64,000 bases of DNA from Henriciella mobilis. GTDB lineage: Bacteria > Pseudomonadota > Alphaproteobacteria > Caulobacterales > Hyphomonadaceae. Shown one piece after another: positions 43,801 to 51,945 of the stretch. The stretch lies in contig NZ_QWFZ01000020.1 of assembly GCF_003576315.1 (NCBI RefSeq), positions 248,001 through 312,000 on the forward strand. The letters are read 5' to 3'. The position numbers and the translations under genes were made by a program. Below the pieces are notes generated by a model that did not search any database, was not told where the DNA came from, and saw nothing but the letters and a program-made list of their open reading frames with translations. Every line of letters begins with the position of its first letter. The stretch's first letter is position 1.

Positions 43801-45014
43801 CCCGCTTTGATCAGGACCGCAGACGTCTCCTCCAGCTTGCCGGCGTGACGGCCGCCGTGCCGCTCTTTGGCTGCGCTGGCGCGCAGACATCTGACGGGTC
43901 CGGCGTTCGCGCCATCGGCCAGCCCATGCCGGGCAATGTTCGCCTGCCTGATACCCCGCCCGAGAAAGGGGCCGCTGACAGCGTCGGCATCGCAGTCATC
44001 GGACTTGGCGGCTTCGCGCTGAATCAGATGATGCCCAACTTCGTGAACGCCCGGCGCGCCCATATCGCGGCGGTCGTCTCGGGCAATGCCGACAAGGCAA
44101 ACCGGGTCGGGGACGCCTATGGCGTGGCGCCGGATGCGCGCTACTCCTATGACAATTTCGACGAGATCGCCTCCGATGACCGGGTCGATGCGGTCTATAT
44201 CGTTCTGCCGAGCGGACTGCATGCCGAGTGGGCGGAGAAGGCCTTTGCGGCGGGCAAGCACGTCCTCTGCGAGAAACCCATGGCGCTCAACAGCGCCGAA
44301 TGCGAACGCATGATCGCCGCGGCCCGTGCCGCCGACCGCAAGCTGATGATCGCCTATCGCTGCCACTTCGAGCCGTTCAACATGCGCGCGATGGAGCTGA
44401 TGGATGAAGGCGCTGTCGGCGATATCCGGCTGATCCGGACCGGCCAGCATTACCGGATGGGGCCGACCACGCCGGCCGATAACTGGCGCGCCAATCGCGC
44501 CCTCGCCGGCGGCGGCCCGCTTGAGGATTACGGCCTCTACGGCCTGCAGTCCGCGCTCTATCTCTCGAATGAAATGCCAAGCACGATCAGCGCGCGGACC
44601 TTCCAGCCGGAAGGCGATCCGCGCTTTGCGGAAATCTTTGCCTCCGTGCAGACGCAGATGCAGTTCCCGTCCGGCGCCGTTGCCCAGCTGTCGACCTCCT
44701 ATGACGCTTCCGGTTCGAACCGCGCGCTCGTGCGGGGCACGCGCGGCGTCCTCGAAATGGACCCGGCGACCAGCTATGGCGGCCTGCGCATGACGCTTCG
44801 CCGCGATCGCAGCTCGGAAGAGCTCAATCCGGGCGACCCCGCGATACAGTTCGCCGCCCAGCTCGACCACTTCGCGGACGCCATCCGCGACGATATCGAG
44901 ATCCGCACGCCGGGCGCCATGGGCCTGCGCGATATCCGCCTCATCGAAGCGATCTACAAGGCTGCCGAAACCGGCCAGGCCGTCTCCCTGATGCCGGACG
45001 GCCGGATGAAGTGA
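43797..45014 (+). CDS. Tat-exported Gfo/Idh/MocA oxidoreductase, glucose-fructose / aldose-aldose oxidoreductase type
   Basis: 405 residues. The N-terminus MTRFDQDRRRLLQLAG has consecutive arginines 8-10 before a hydrophobic stretch ending LFGC (C26), so it is a likely Tat substrate and perhaps a lipoprotein. Then come a cofactor fold with IGLGGFA (68-74), CEKPMALN with K160, YRCHF (187-191), Y248 in GLYGL and FAAQLDHFADAI. These match the Zymomonas GFOR pattern, including its catalytic lysine/tyrosine pair and the YRCHY and Q-F-x-A-Q-L-D-H segments. GFOR and the Caulobacter aldose-aldose oxidoreductase keep tightly bound NADP(H) and oxidise an aldose to its lactone in the periplasm. Here xylose to xylonolactone is proposed. 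Confidence 0.87.
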   Translation: MTRFDQDRRRLLQLAGVTAAVPLFGCAGAQTSDGSGVRAIGQPMPGNVRLPDTPPEKGAADSVGIAVIGLGGFALNQMMPNFVNARRAHIAAVVSGNADKANRVGDAYGVAPDARYSYDNFDEIASDDRVDAVYIVLPSGLHAEWAEKAFAAGKHVLCEKPMALNSAECERMIAAARAADRKLMIAYRCHFEPFNMRAMELMDEGAVGDIRLIRTGQHYRMGPTTPADNWRANRALAGGGPLEDYGLYGLQSALYLSNEMPSTISARTFQPEGDPRFAEIFASVQTQMQFPSGAVAQLSTSYDASGSNRALVRGTRGVLEMDPATSYGGLRMTLRRDRSSEELNPGDPAIQFAAQLDHFADAIRDDIEIRTPGAMGLRDIRLIEAIYKAAETGQAVSLMPDGRMK

Positions 45015-45022
45015 TGGCGTTG

Positions 45023-45050
45023 AAGACCGGTCTCCCGGGAGACCGGTCTT
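45023..45050 (+). terminator. Perfect 28-base palindrome after the oxidoreductase gene
   Basis: AAGACCGGTCTCCC followed at once by its exact reverse complement, 8 bases after the stop. As RNA it forms a very stable 12-pair hairpin with a four-base loop. There is no T-run, so it may work as a transcript end with Rho or as a 3' stabiliser that separates the island from the symporter gene. Confidence 0.65.
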
Positions 45051-45206
45051 CCGCTTCAACGCATCAAGCAGCCGCTTTAACGCACGATACGCCGTCGCTA
45101 TTGACGCCGGGCGGGATAAGGCCTGAAGGGTTTTTCTCGCACCGGCCAGCCAGACAACAAGAAACGCTGACCGGCACATATCGCTTTGTGCGGGGAGGCA
45201 CACAGT

Positions 45207-46796
45207 ATGGCACTAGAGACGATCGACCTTGTCATTGTCGGGGTTTACGCAATCGCGCTGTTCGCGATCGCAATCCTGGTATCGCGTGAGCCTGCGGGCC
45301 ACCAGAAAGACACCGAAGACTATTTCCTTGCCGGCAAGGCGCTACCCTGGTGGGCCATCGGCGCCTCGCTGATCGCGGCCAATATTTCCGCCGAGCAGAT
45401 CATAGGCCAGTCCGGACAGGGCTTCGTCGTCGGCCTCGCCATTGCCGCCTATGAGTGGCAGGCGGCCATCGTCCTGCTGATCGTCGCCAAATTCTTCCTG
45501 CCAATCTTCCTGGAGCGGAAGATCTTCACCATGCCGCAATTCCTCGAGACCCGCTTCGGGCCGGAGGTCAAATCGATCATGGCGGTATTCTGGATCATCC
45601 TCTACACGGCGGTGAACCTGACCTCGATCCTGTGGCTGGGCGGGCTGGCCATCTCGGCGGTCACCGGCTGGGCGGTCCTGCCGGCGATGCTCGGCCTTGC
45701 CGCATTTGCCGTTCTCTACTCGCTTTATGGCGGGCTGAAAGCCGTCGCGATGACCGACATCATCCAGGTCGTCATCCTGATCCTTGGCGGCTTTGCGATC
45801 CTCTGGATTTCACTCGGCCTCGTTGGCGGTGAAGACGGCGCCATGGCCGGTCTCGCCACGCTGATGGGCGAGATCCCCGGCCACTTCAACATGATCCTCA
45901 AGCCGGACCATCCCAACTATGGCGACCTTCCGGGCATCTGGACCCTGCTTGGCGGGCTCTGGGTGCTGCACTTCTCCTATTGGGGCTTCAACCAGTACAT
46001 CATCCAGCGCGCGCTGGGCGCAGAGAGCTTGCCGGAAGCCCAGAAGGGGCTTGCTTTTGCCGCCTTCCTGAAGCTGCTCATCCCGGTCATCGTGGTGATC
46101 CCGGGCATTGCCGCCTTGTGGCTGGCCCAGAATGGCCAGCTCGACATGGCCAAACTGTCGGCCCGGCCCGACAGCACCTATGGCGTGCTCATGACCCTCG
46201 TGCCCGGCGGCCTGCGCGGCCTCGTCTTCGCAGCGCTGATTGCCGCGATCGTCTCCTCGCTCGCCTCGATGATGAACTCGATCTCGACGATCTTCACCAT
46301 GGACATCTATCGCGACTACATCGCCAAGGAGCGCACGGAAGGCCACTATGTGCTGGTCGGCCGGCTGACGGCGCTGACCGCCATGGTGATCGCGCTCATC
46401 CTCGCCAAGCCCTTCCTTGGCGGCATGGAAAGCGCCTTCCAGACCATCCAGGAATATACCGGCTTCATCGCGCCGGGCGTTGTCGCGGTCTTCCTGCTGG
46501 GCTTCTTCTGGAAGCGCGCCAACGAGGCGGGCGCCTTCGCCCTGCTGATCTCGTCGGTCGTGCTCAGCGTCATCGCCTCGATTGCGCTGCCGGAGCTGCC
46601 CTTCGTCCTGCGGATCTGGATCGTGTTCCTGACCTGCCTCGTCATCGGCGCGATCGTGTCGCTGATGACCAGGGCGCCGAAACCCGAACAACCGGTCGAC
46701 CTTGGCGGCATCGAGTTCCACACACGGACCGGCTTCAACATCGCCGCGGTGCTGATCGTGCTGATCCTCGCCGGGATCTACGTCGCCTACTGGTAA
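45207..46796 (+). CDS. Sodium:solute symporter (SGLT-like sugar transporter)
   Basis: 529-residue inner-membrane transporter of the SSS family with about fourteen helices. Motifs: DYFLAGKALPWWAIGASLIAANISAEQ (about 35-61; written in parts as DYFLAGK and IGASLIAANISAEQ), WLGGLAISAVTG, YSLYGGLKAVAMTD, and a GLRGLVFAALIAAIVSSLASMMN region typical of sodium/glucose cotransporters. GGGGAGG lies 9 bases before ATG 45207. No LacI-type operator was found in the 192-base gap upstream, so it may be regulated separately from the island. Sugar (glucose, galactose or xylose) import is inferred from similarity to SGLT-type members. Confidence 0.88.
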   Translation: MALETIDLVIVGVYAIALFAIAILVSREPAGHQKDTEDYFLAGKALPWWAIGASLIAANISAEQIIGQSGQGFVVGLAIAAYEWQAAIVLLIVAKFFLPIFLERKIFTMPQFLETRFGPEVKSIMAVFWIILYTAVNLTSILWLGGLAISAVTGWAVLPAMLGLAAFAVLYSLYGGLKAVAMTDIIQVVILILGGFAILWISLGLVGGEDGAMAGLATLMGEIPGHFNMILKPDHPNYGDLPGIWTLLGGLWVLHFSYWGFNQYIIQRALGAESLPEAQKGLAFAAFLKLLIPVIVVIPGIAALWLAQNGQLDMAKLSARPDSTYGVLMTLVPGGLRGLVFAALIAAIVSSLASMMNSISTIFTMDIYRDYIAKERTEGHYVLVGRLTALTAMVIALILAKPFLGGMESAFQTIQEYTGFIAPGVVAVFLLGFFWKRANEAGAFALLISSVVLSVIASIALPELPFVLRIWIVFLTCLVIGAIVSLMTRAPKPEQPVDLGGIEFHTRTGFNIAAVLIVLILAGIYVAYW

Positions 46797-46845
46797 GCGG
46801 CCACGGCTGTCTTGATCGTCTTGTCGGGGAGGGAGCCCTGCCCCG

Positions 46846-47190
46846 TCAGGCGGACTTTGCCGCCTCGTCGCCGAAATAGCGGCACAGTGTTTCAATCACG
46901 GCCATGCCGACCCCGCCTGTCGCGCGATAGTAGATCGTCTGGGCATCGCGGCGGGTTTCAACCAGCCCCTCCGCCCGCAGCTTGGCAAGGTGCTGGGACA
47001 CGGCCGACAGGGATTGGCCGACCGCCTCGGCGAGCTGGTTGACCGGCATTTCACCGGCCGCCAGCGAGCAGAGAATCTTCAGGCGCGTCTCATTGGCCAT
47101 GGCCCTCAGCGTCCCGCAGGCTTCCTCGATCTGCGACGACAGGACGTCGAAGGCGTCCGGCGACGCAGGATGATTGGCTGGCTGGCTCAT
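46846..47190 (-). CDS. ArsR-family repressor, BigR/SqrR-like sulfur sensor
   Basis: 114-residue winged-helix repressor. The recognition region is QLAEAVGQSLSAVSQHLAKL (about 52-71). Metal-site motifs of ArsR/CadC are absent. Instead it has cysteines at 25, 41 (KILCSLAAGE) and 103 (ETLCRYFGD). C41 and a C-terminal-helix cysteine near 103-107 are the pair that form a polysulfide bridge in SqrR/BigR. ATG overlaps the stop of the RND gene (ATGA), so the regulator is the last gene of the operon that it presumably controls. The sulfur-sensing role is inferred from the cysteine positions and the SQR neighbour. Confidence 0.85.
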   Translation of the reverse strand: MSQPANHPASPDAFDVLSSQIEEACGTLRAMANETRLKILCSLAAGEMPVNQLAEAVGQSLSAVSQHLAKLRAEGLVETRRDAQTIYYRATGGVGMAVIETLCRYFGDEAAKSA

Positions 47191-50100
47191 ACAGGCGAAG
47201 CTTCCGTGGCTGGATGCGAACCGGTGTCGGTTTCCGCTTCAGGTGCGGGCAACCAATCCGGCCCTCTGAGGGCGACATAGATCGCCGGTATAACAAGCAC
47301 AGTCAGCGCGGTTGAAGAAGCAAGCCCGAACAGTAGCGAGATCGCGAGGCCCTGGAAGATCGGGTCGCTCAGGATCACCGCTGCACCGATCATCGCGGCC
47401 AGCGCCGTCAGCAGGATCGGCTTGAAGCGGATGGCCCCGGCATCAAGCAGGACGTCCTTCAACGGTGTGGTCTCATCCTGGCGGTGCTTGACGAAGTCGA
47501 CCAACAGGATCGAGTTGCGCACGATGATCCCGGCCAGCGCAATGAAGCCGATCATGGAGGTTGCCGTGAAGGCGGCCCCGAAGATCCAGTGCCCGATCAT
47601 GATACCGATCAGCGTCAGCGGAACCGGCGTCAGGATCAGGAGCGGTGTGCGGAAGGTCCCGAACTGGGCGACCACCAGGATGTAGATCCCGATCAGCGCC
47701 ACACCGAAGGCGAGCCCCATATCCCGGAAGGTCACATAGGTGATCTCCCATTCGCCATCCCAGAGCACGGACGGCACTGTCTCGTCTTCCGGCTGGCCGT
47801 AAAGACGCACAGCGGGCTGTTCGAGACCGGCCCCGGCCCAGTCATAGGCCGCGATCCTGTCCTGTACTTCCATCATGCCGTAGATCGGCGCTTCGAACCG
47901 GCCTGCCAGTTCGCCCATGACCATATCGGCGAAATAGCCGTCGCGGCGGAACACATTGGTCGAGCCGGCATCCATGGATGTCGTGATCAGGGTGCCCATT
48001 TCCGCCGGCATGCTTCCGGCAGGCGCGAACCGCCGGGCGACCGGGATGGTCGCGGTGGTTTCAGACCAGACACGCTCGGACTTCGGCAAGCGGATCGTCA
48101 CCGGCAGCGGATCACGTCCGCCGCCGCGCGGGGCGACACCGACGGTGCGTCCCGAATAGACCAGCCCGACCGTGTCGAGCACGTCCTGCTCAGCGACGCC
48201 CTGGTCGTTGGCCACGATCTTGTCGACCGACAGGACGAGGCGCGGCTGGTGGCCACCGAAGGAATTGTCGACATCGACGATGAACGGCGTTTCGCGGAAA
48301 AGCTGCTCCACGACATCAGCCGTGCGCCGGCGTGTCTCGGCATCCGGGCCGTAGATCTCGGCCAGCAGCGTCGACAGGACGGGCGGGCCCGGCGGGACTT
48401 CGACCACCTTTGCACTCGCCCCGTCCGGCAGCGGGATCGCCTTGATCCGCTCACGCAGGTCGAGCGCGATTTCATGGCTGGAGCGCTTGCGCTCGCCCTT
48501 CTCCAGGAGGTTCACCTGCAGGTCACCCAGTTCCGGCGACTTGCGCAGGAAATAGTGGCGCACCAGGCCGTTGAAATTGAACGGCGCGGCGGTGCCGGCA
48601 TAGGCCTGGATCGACTCGACCTCTTCGACATCCTTCATGGCGTCGGCCAGCGCGAACAGGCTGCGTTCGGTGTCCTCCAGCGCGGCACCCTCTGGCAGGT
48701 CAAGGACCAGCTGGATCTCCGACTTGTTGTCGAAGGGCAGCAGCTTGACCGTCACCGCCGTCGTCGCGAACAGGCCGAGCGATGCAATCGTCGCCACACC
48801 GACAACTGCGAGGAAGATCCAGGCATTGCGACGGCTTTCGACGATCGGGCCGGCGACGGTCCGGTAGAAGCGGCCAAGCCGGGTTTCACCATGCTCGGCG
48901 TGTTCGGCAGCGGGCGCCTTGCCGGCGATCTTCATGATCAGCCAGGGCGCTATGCCGACCGCGACGAAGAAGGAAAACAGCATGGCTGCGGACGCATTGG
49001 CCGGGATCGGCGCCATGTACGGCCCCATCAGACCGGAGACGAACATCATCGGCAGCAGGGCCGCGATCACGGTCAGCGTCGCCACGATGGTCGGGTTGCC
49101 GACCTCGGAGACGGCATCGACCGCCGCCTTCACGCGCGAACGCCCGTCCCCCATCGCCCAGTGCCGGGCGATGTTCTCGATGATGACGATTGCATCGTCG
49201 ACCAGGATGCCGATGGAGAAGATGAGCGCGAACAGGCTGACGCGGTTGATCGTGTAGCCCATCATCAGCGACGCAAACAGCGTCAGCAGGATTGTTGTCG
49301 GGATGACGATCAGCGTCACCAGCGCCTCGCGCCAGCCAATCGCAAAAGCGATGAGGACCACGATGGACACGGTCGCAAGGCCAAGGTGGAAGAGGAGTTC
49401 GTTGGCCTTGTGATTGGCCGTCTCGCCATAGTTCCGGGTGACCGCAATGTGCACGCCTTCCGGCAGCATCTCGCGTTCCAGAAGCTCAAGCCGTTCGAGG
49501 ATCTGGTCGGCAACGACAACGGCATTGGCGCCCGGCCGTTTGGCCAGCGACAGCGTCACCGCCGGCAGCGCTTCGAAGCCGTTCGCGCCTTCGCGCCGTT
49601 CCAGCGTCCAGGCGCGCGCTTCGGTCTCGACGCCGGTAACGCGCACCGTTGCGACATCCGAGACATAGACCGTCCGCCCATCCGGGGCGCGCAGCTGCAG
49701 GCGCTGGATCGTGCCGATCCCGTCGACGCGGTCGCCGGCCTGCACAATGATCGAGTCGCCCTCGCCCCGGGCCATGCCGGCCGGACGCGCCTGAACGGCC
49801 TGGCCGACAGTTTCGACCAGCGACTGCAACGGAATGCCATAGGAGGAGAGCGCGGCAATATCCGGCTCGACCCTGAGCTCCATCGGCCGCCCGCCAATCA
49901 CGCTGGTCAGGCCGACATCCTCGATCTTGACCAGTTCCTTGAGCAACTCGTCAGCCAGCATGCGCAGGCTGGTGTCGTTCCAGACATCGCCCGTCCACGG
50001 CTCCGGCGACAGGGTCAGCGTGACAATCGCCACATCATCGATCCCGCGCCCGACAACCTGTGGCATCGGGACTTCGGGCGGAATGCGGTCGATATTCGCG

Positions 50101-50453
50101 CGGATCTTCTCATGGATGCGGAGCACGGCGTCATCGGCGTCGGTGCCGACGACGAACCGGGCCGTGACCATGGTGCCGTCGTCGCGGCTCTGGCTGTAGA
50201 CATGCTCGACATCCGGAATCGCCTTGACGATTTCCTCGAGCGGCTCGGTCACCTGTTCGACGACATCGGTGGCCTTCAGGCCCGGCGCCTGCACCATGAT
50301 GTCGACCATGGGCACCGAGATCTGTGGCTCTTCCTCACGCGGAATGGTCAGCAGGGCAACGAGGCCGACGGCCAGCGCGGCAAGCAAAACGAGCGGCGTC
50401 AGCGGCGACCCGATTGTGGCGCGCGTGATCGACCCGGAAATGTCGGGTTTCAT
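47187..50453 (-). CDS. RND efflux pump inner-membrane permease
   Basis: 1088-residue RND transporter with twelve membrane helices and two large periplasmic loops. The N-terminus starts near the first helix (PLTPLVLLAALAVGLVALL). The proton-relay helix 4 carries GILVDDAIVIIENIAR (about residues 411-426) with the two adjacent aspartates. It is of the hydrophobe/amphiphile type rather than the heavy-metal type (no CzcA proton motif seen). It overlaps the adaptor gene by 4 bases and the ArsR gene by 4 bases. What it exports is unknown. Pairing with rhodanese and SQR suggests a sulfur-containing or persulfidated compound, which is inference only. Confidence 0.93.
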   Translation of the reverse strand: MKPDISGSITRATIGSPLTPLVLLAALAVGLVALLTIPREEEPQISVPMVDIMVQAPGLKATDVVEQVTEPLEEIVKAIPDVEHVYSQSRDDGTMVTARFVVGTDADDAVLRIHEKIRANIDRIPPEVPMPQVVGRGIDDVAIVTLTLSPEPWTGDVWNDTSLRMLADELLKELVKIEDVGLTSVIGGRPMELRVEPDIAALSSYGIPLQSLVETVGQAVQARPAGMARGEGDSIIVQAGDRVDGIGTIQRLQLRAPDGRTVYVSDVATVRVTGVETEARAWTLERREGANGFEALPAVTLSLAKRPGANAVVVADQILERLELLEREMLPEGVHIAVTRNYGETANHKANELLFHLGLATVSIVVLIAFAIGWREALVTLIVIPTTILLTLFASLMMGYTINRVSLFALIFSIGILVDDAIVIIENIARHWAMGDGRSRVKAAVDAVSEVGNPTIVATLTVIAALLPMMFVSGLMGPYMAPIPANASAAMLFSFFVAVGIAPWLIMKIAGKAPAAEHAEHGETRLGRFYRTVAGPIVESRRNAWIFLAVVGVATIASLGLFATTAVTVKLLPFDNKSEIQLVLDLPEGAALEDTERSLFALADAMKDVEEVESIQAYAGTAAPFNFNGLVRHYFLRKSPELGDLQVNLLEKGERKRSSHEIALDLRERIKAIPLPDGASAKVVEVPPGPPVLSTLLAEIYGPDAETRRRTADVVEQLFRETPFIVDVDNSFGGHQPRLVLSVDKIVANDQGVAEQDVLDTVGLVYSGRTVGVAPRGGGRDPLPVTIRLPKSERVWSETTATIPVARRFAPAGSMPAEMGTLITTSMDAGSTNVFRRDGYFADMVMGELAGRFEAPIYGMMEVQDRIAAYDWAGAGLEQPAVRLYGQPEDETVPSVLWDGEWEITYVTFRDMGLAFGVALIGIYILVVAQFGTFRTPLLILTPVPLTLIGIMIGHWIFGAAFTATSMIGFIALAGIIVRNSILLVDFVKHRQDETTPLKDVLLDAGAIRFKPILLTALAAMIGAAVILSDPIFQGLAISLLFGLASSTALTVLVIPAIYVALRGPDWLPAPEAETDTGSHPATEASPV

Positions 50454-51439
50454 GAGTTTTCCGCCTCCGGCAGCATGATGACATCGCCGCGCTTCAGCCC
50501 GGACAGGACCTCGAACTCACCCGTTGTCACGAGCGGTTCGGCCAGCACGACCGGCGCTTCGACGAAACGGTCGCCGACGCTCACCTTCACGAAATCGATG
50601 CCATAGCGGGTGGTGACAAATTCCGCCGGGATGACGATCGCCGTGCGTTCGCCAACCGGAACAAGCACGTCGGCCCGCTCACCGACGAGTGCGTTCAGGC
50701 CGCCTTCGACAACAGCGTCCGCAATCACGGCCCCATCACGCAGCGCCGGATAGACTTTCACGATCTGCGCCGACTGGGCCGCGCCGCTGCGGGCCGGCAG
50801 GCGCAAGGGCAACTCCTTGCCCTCACCGATAAAGGCCAGGTGGCGCTCCGGCAGGGAGAGGCGCACAAGCCCTTCGAGCGTGACCAGCCGGGCGATCGTC
50901 TGTCCCGGCGAAACCACGCTGCCCTCTACGATGAGGACATCGGTCACCCGCCCATCGGCCGGGGCGCGAATGTCGCCTTCGGAGCGGCGCGCCGACACGC
51001 TGCGGCGTTCGTCTTCAGCCGCTTTCAGATTGGATTTCAGGACGTTGAGCGCTGTCTGCTCGCGCTCATAGCGCGCTTTCGGATAGAAACCGTCTGCCAG
51101 CAATTTCTCGGCCCGCGCGAGGTCTTCGGTCTGCTGCTGAATCTGGGCCGACAGGCCCTCAATACGCGAACTCAGTGCGGAGATCTGCGGGGCGATCGTT
51201 TCGTCGGTCACGACAGCGATGACATCGCCAGCCTTCACTTCCTGGCCTTCATCGATCCGCAGGCTGGTCACAACCCCCTGCAGGCGCGAGCGGGCTTCTG
51301 CCGAGTCGGTCGCCTCGATGCGGGCGACGACCGGCCGGTAATCGGTGATGACCGTATCGTCGATCGTGATCGTCTGGGCAGCGGCCGACAGGGCGGCAAC
51401 ACAGGCCGCGAGGCCGAGGGTAAGCGCGCGTATCATCAT
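50450..51439 (-). CDS. RND efflux periplasmic adaptor (membrane fusion protein)
   Basis: 329-residue adaptor that would bridge the RND pump and a TolC channel. A signal peptide ends LSAAAQ (about residue 22). The lipoyl half-motifs (RLQGVVTSLRIDEGQEVKAGD near 54-74, split by the hairpin, and RAPADGRVTDVLIVEGSVVSPG near 160) flank an alpha-helical hairpin (about 80-150) with many charged residues. ATG 51439 (or the next codon, ATG 51436) lies 1-4 bases after the rhodanese stop with GGAAG upstream. It overlaps the pump gene (ATGA). Confidence 0.9.
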   Translation of the reverse strand: MMIRALTLGLAACVAALSAAAQTITIDDTVITDYRPVVARIEATDSAEARSRLQGVVTSLRIDEGQEVKAGDVIAVVTDETIAPQISALSSRIEGLSAQIQQQTEDLARAEKLLADGFYPKARYEREQTALNVLKSNLKAAEDERRSVSARRSEGDIRAPADGRVTDVLIVEGSVVSPGQTIARLVTLEGLVRLSLPERHLAFIGEGKELPLRLPARSGAAQSAQIVKVYPALRDGAVIADAVVEGGLNALVGERADVLVPVGERTAIVIPAEFVTTRYGIDFVKVSVGDRFVEAPVVLAEPLVTTGEFEVLSGLKRGDVIMLPEAENS

Positions 51440-51440
51440 T

Positions 51441-51800
51441 TCAGTACTTCCCGCTATCGATGATCTGGCCCGTCGACGGGTCCAGCCGGATGCATGGCAG
51501 GCCAGCGGTTTTCCATGCGCCGATCCCACCTGCGAGGTGGGCGGCGTCCGCGTCCGTGGCTTTCAGGTATTGCTCAAGCGCCATGCGTGAGCGCTTGCCC
51601 GATCCGCACTGGAAAATGACCTGGCGGCTGCCATCGGTCGGGATGGCTTTTGGCTCGAAGGTCGAGAGCGGATGCAGCAGGGCGCCGTGAATGCGCTCAT
51701 TCGCGAATTCTGAGGGCTCGCGCACATCGACAAGCAGGACTTTGCCGGCCTTCAGGTCTTCGAAAACACGTTCCGGTGCGAGGTCATATTTGTCGCTCAT
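51441..51800 (-). CDS. Rhodanese-domain sulfurtransferase
   Basis: 119-residue single-domain rhodanese. The active-site loop is FQCGSGKRS with the catalytic cysteine C65, and the N-terminal VLLVDVREPSEF is the family hallmark. A short C-terminal tail DPSTGQIIDSGKY is unusual. I chose ATG 51800 because GGAGA lies 5-6 bases upstream; the longer opening to 51860 would run into the divergent promoter. It leads the rhodanese-adaptor-pump-ArsR operon. It would move sulfane sulfur between persulfides and acceptors such as thioredoxin or thiosulfate. Confidence 0.92.
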   Translation of the reverse strand: MSDKYDLAPERVFEDLKAGKVLLVDVREPSEFANERIHGALLHPLSTFEPKAIPTDGSRQVIFQCGSGKRSRMALEQYLKATDADAAHLAGGIGAWKTAGLPCIRLDPSTGQIIDSGKY

Positions 51801-51876
51801 CTCATTCTCCGTTTCTTCGCCGACTTGCCTTGCAGGCGCATCAGGCGGTTCGTCTATCAAATCGTCTCAGGGCTGC

Positions 51877-51924
51877 ATATAAGGTATATTGCGTAGTTGC
51901 TAAAGTTCTAAAATACACTATTTT
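51877..51924. promoter_or_regulatory. Candidate sulfur-repressor operator between divergent rhodanese and SQR genes
   Basis: This AT-rich stretch stands out in a GC-rich region and lies 22-69 bases before the SQR ATG. It contains AAAATA-CAC-TATTTT (51910-51924), a perfect inverted repeat with 6-base arms, and ATATAAGGTATAT (51877-51889), an imperfect one. AT-rich palindromes of this sort are bound by BigR-type ArsR repressors. The link to the ArsR protein at 46846-47190 is inferred. Confidence 0.6.
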
Positions 51925-51945
51925 TCGGCGTGGGAGGAGAGAACC

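Noticed and set aside
45015-45206. A further LacI-type operator in front of the symporter gene
   Set aside because: GATACGCC and CGCTATTG fragments are present but no half-sites with the right spacing, so I do not count the symporter in the regulon.
47484-50606. A 1040-codon open frame on the plus strand opposite the RND pump gene
   Set aside because: It is rich in Arg, His, Asp and Gln, has no family motif, and lies wholly opposite a clear RND permease. Long antisense frames are normal at this GC content.
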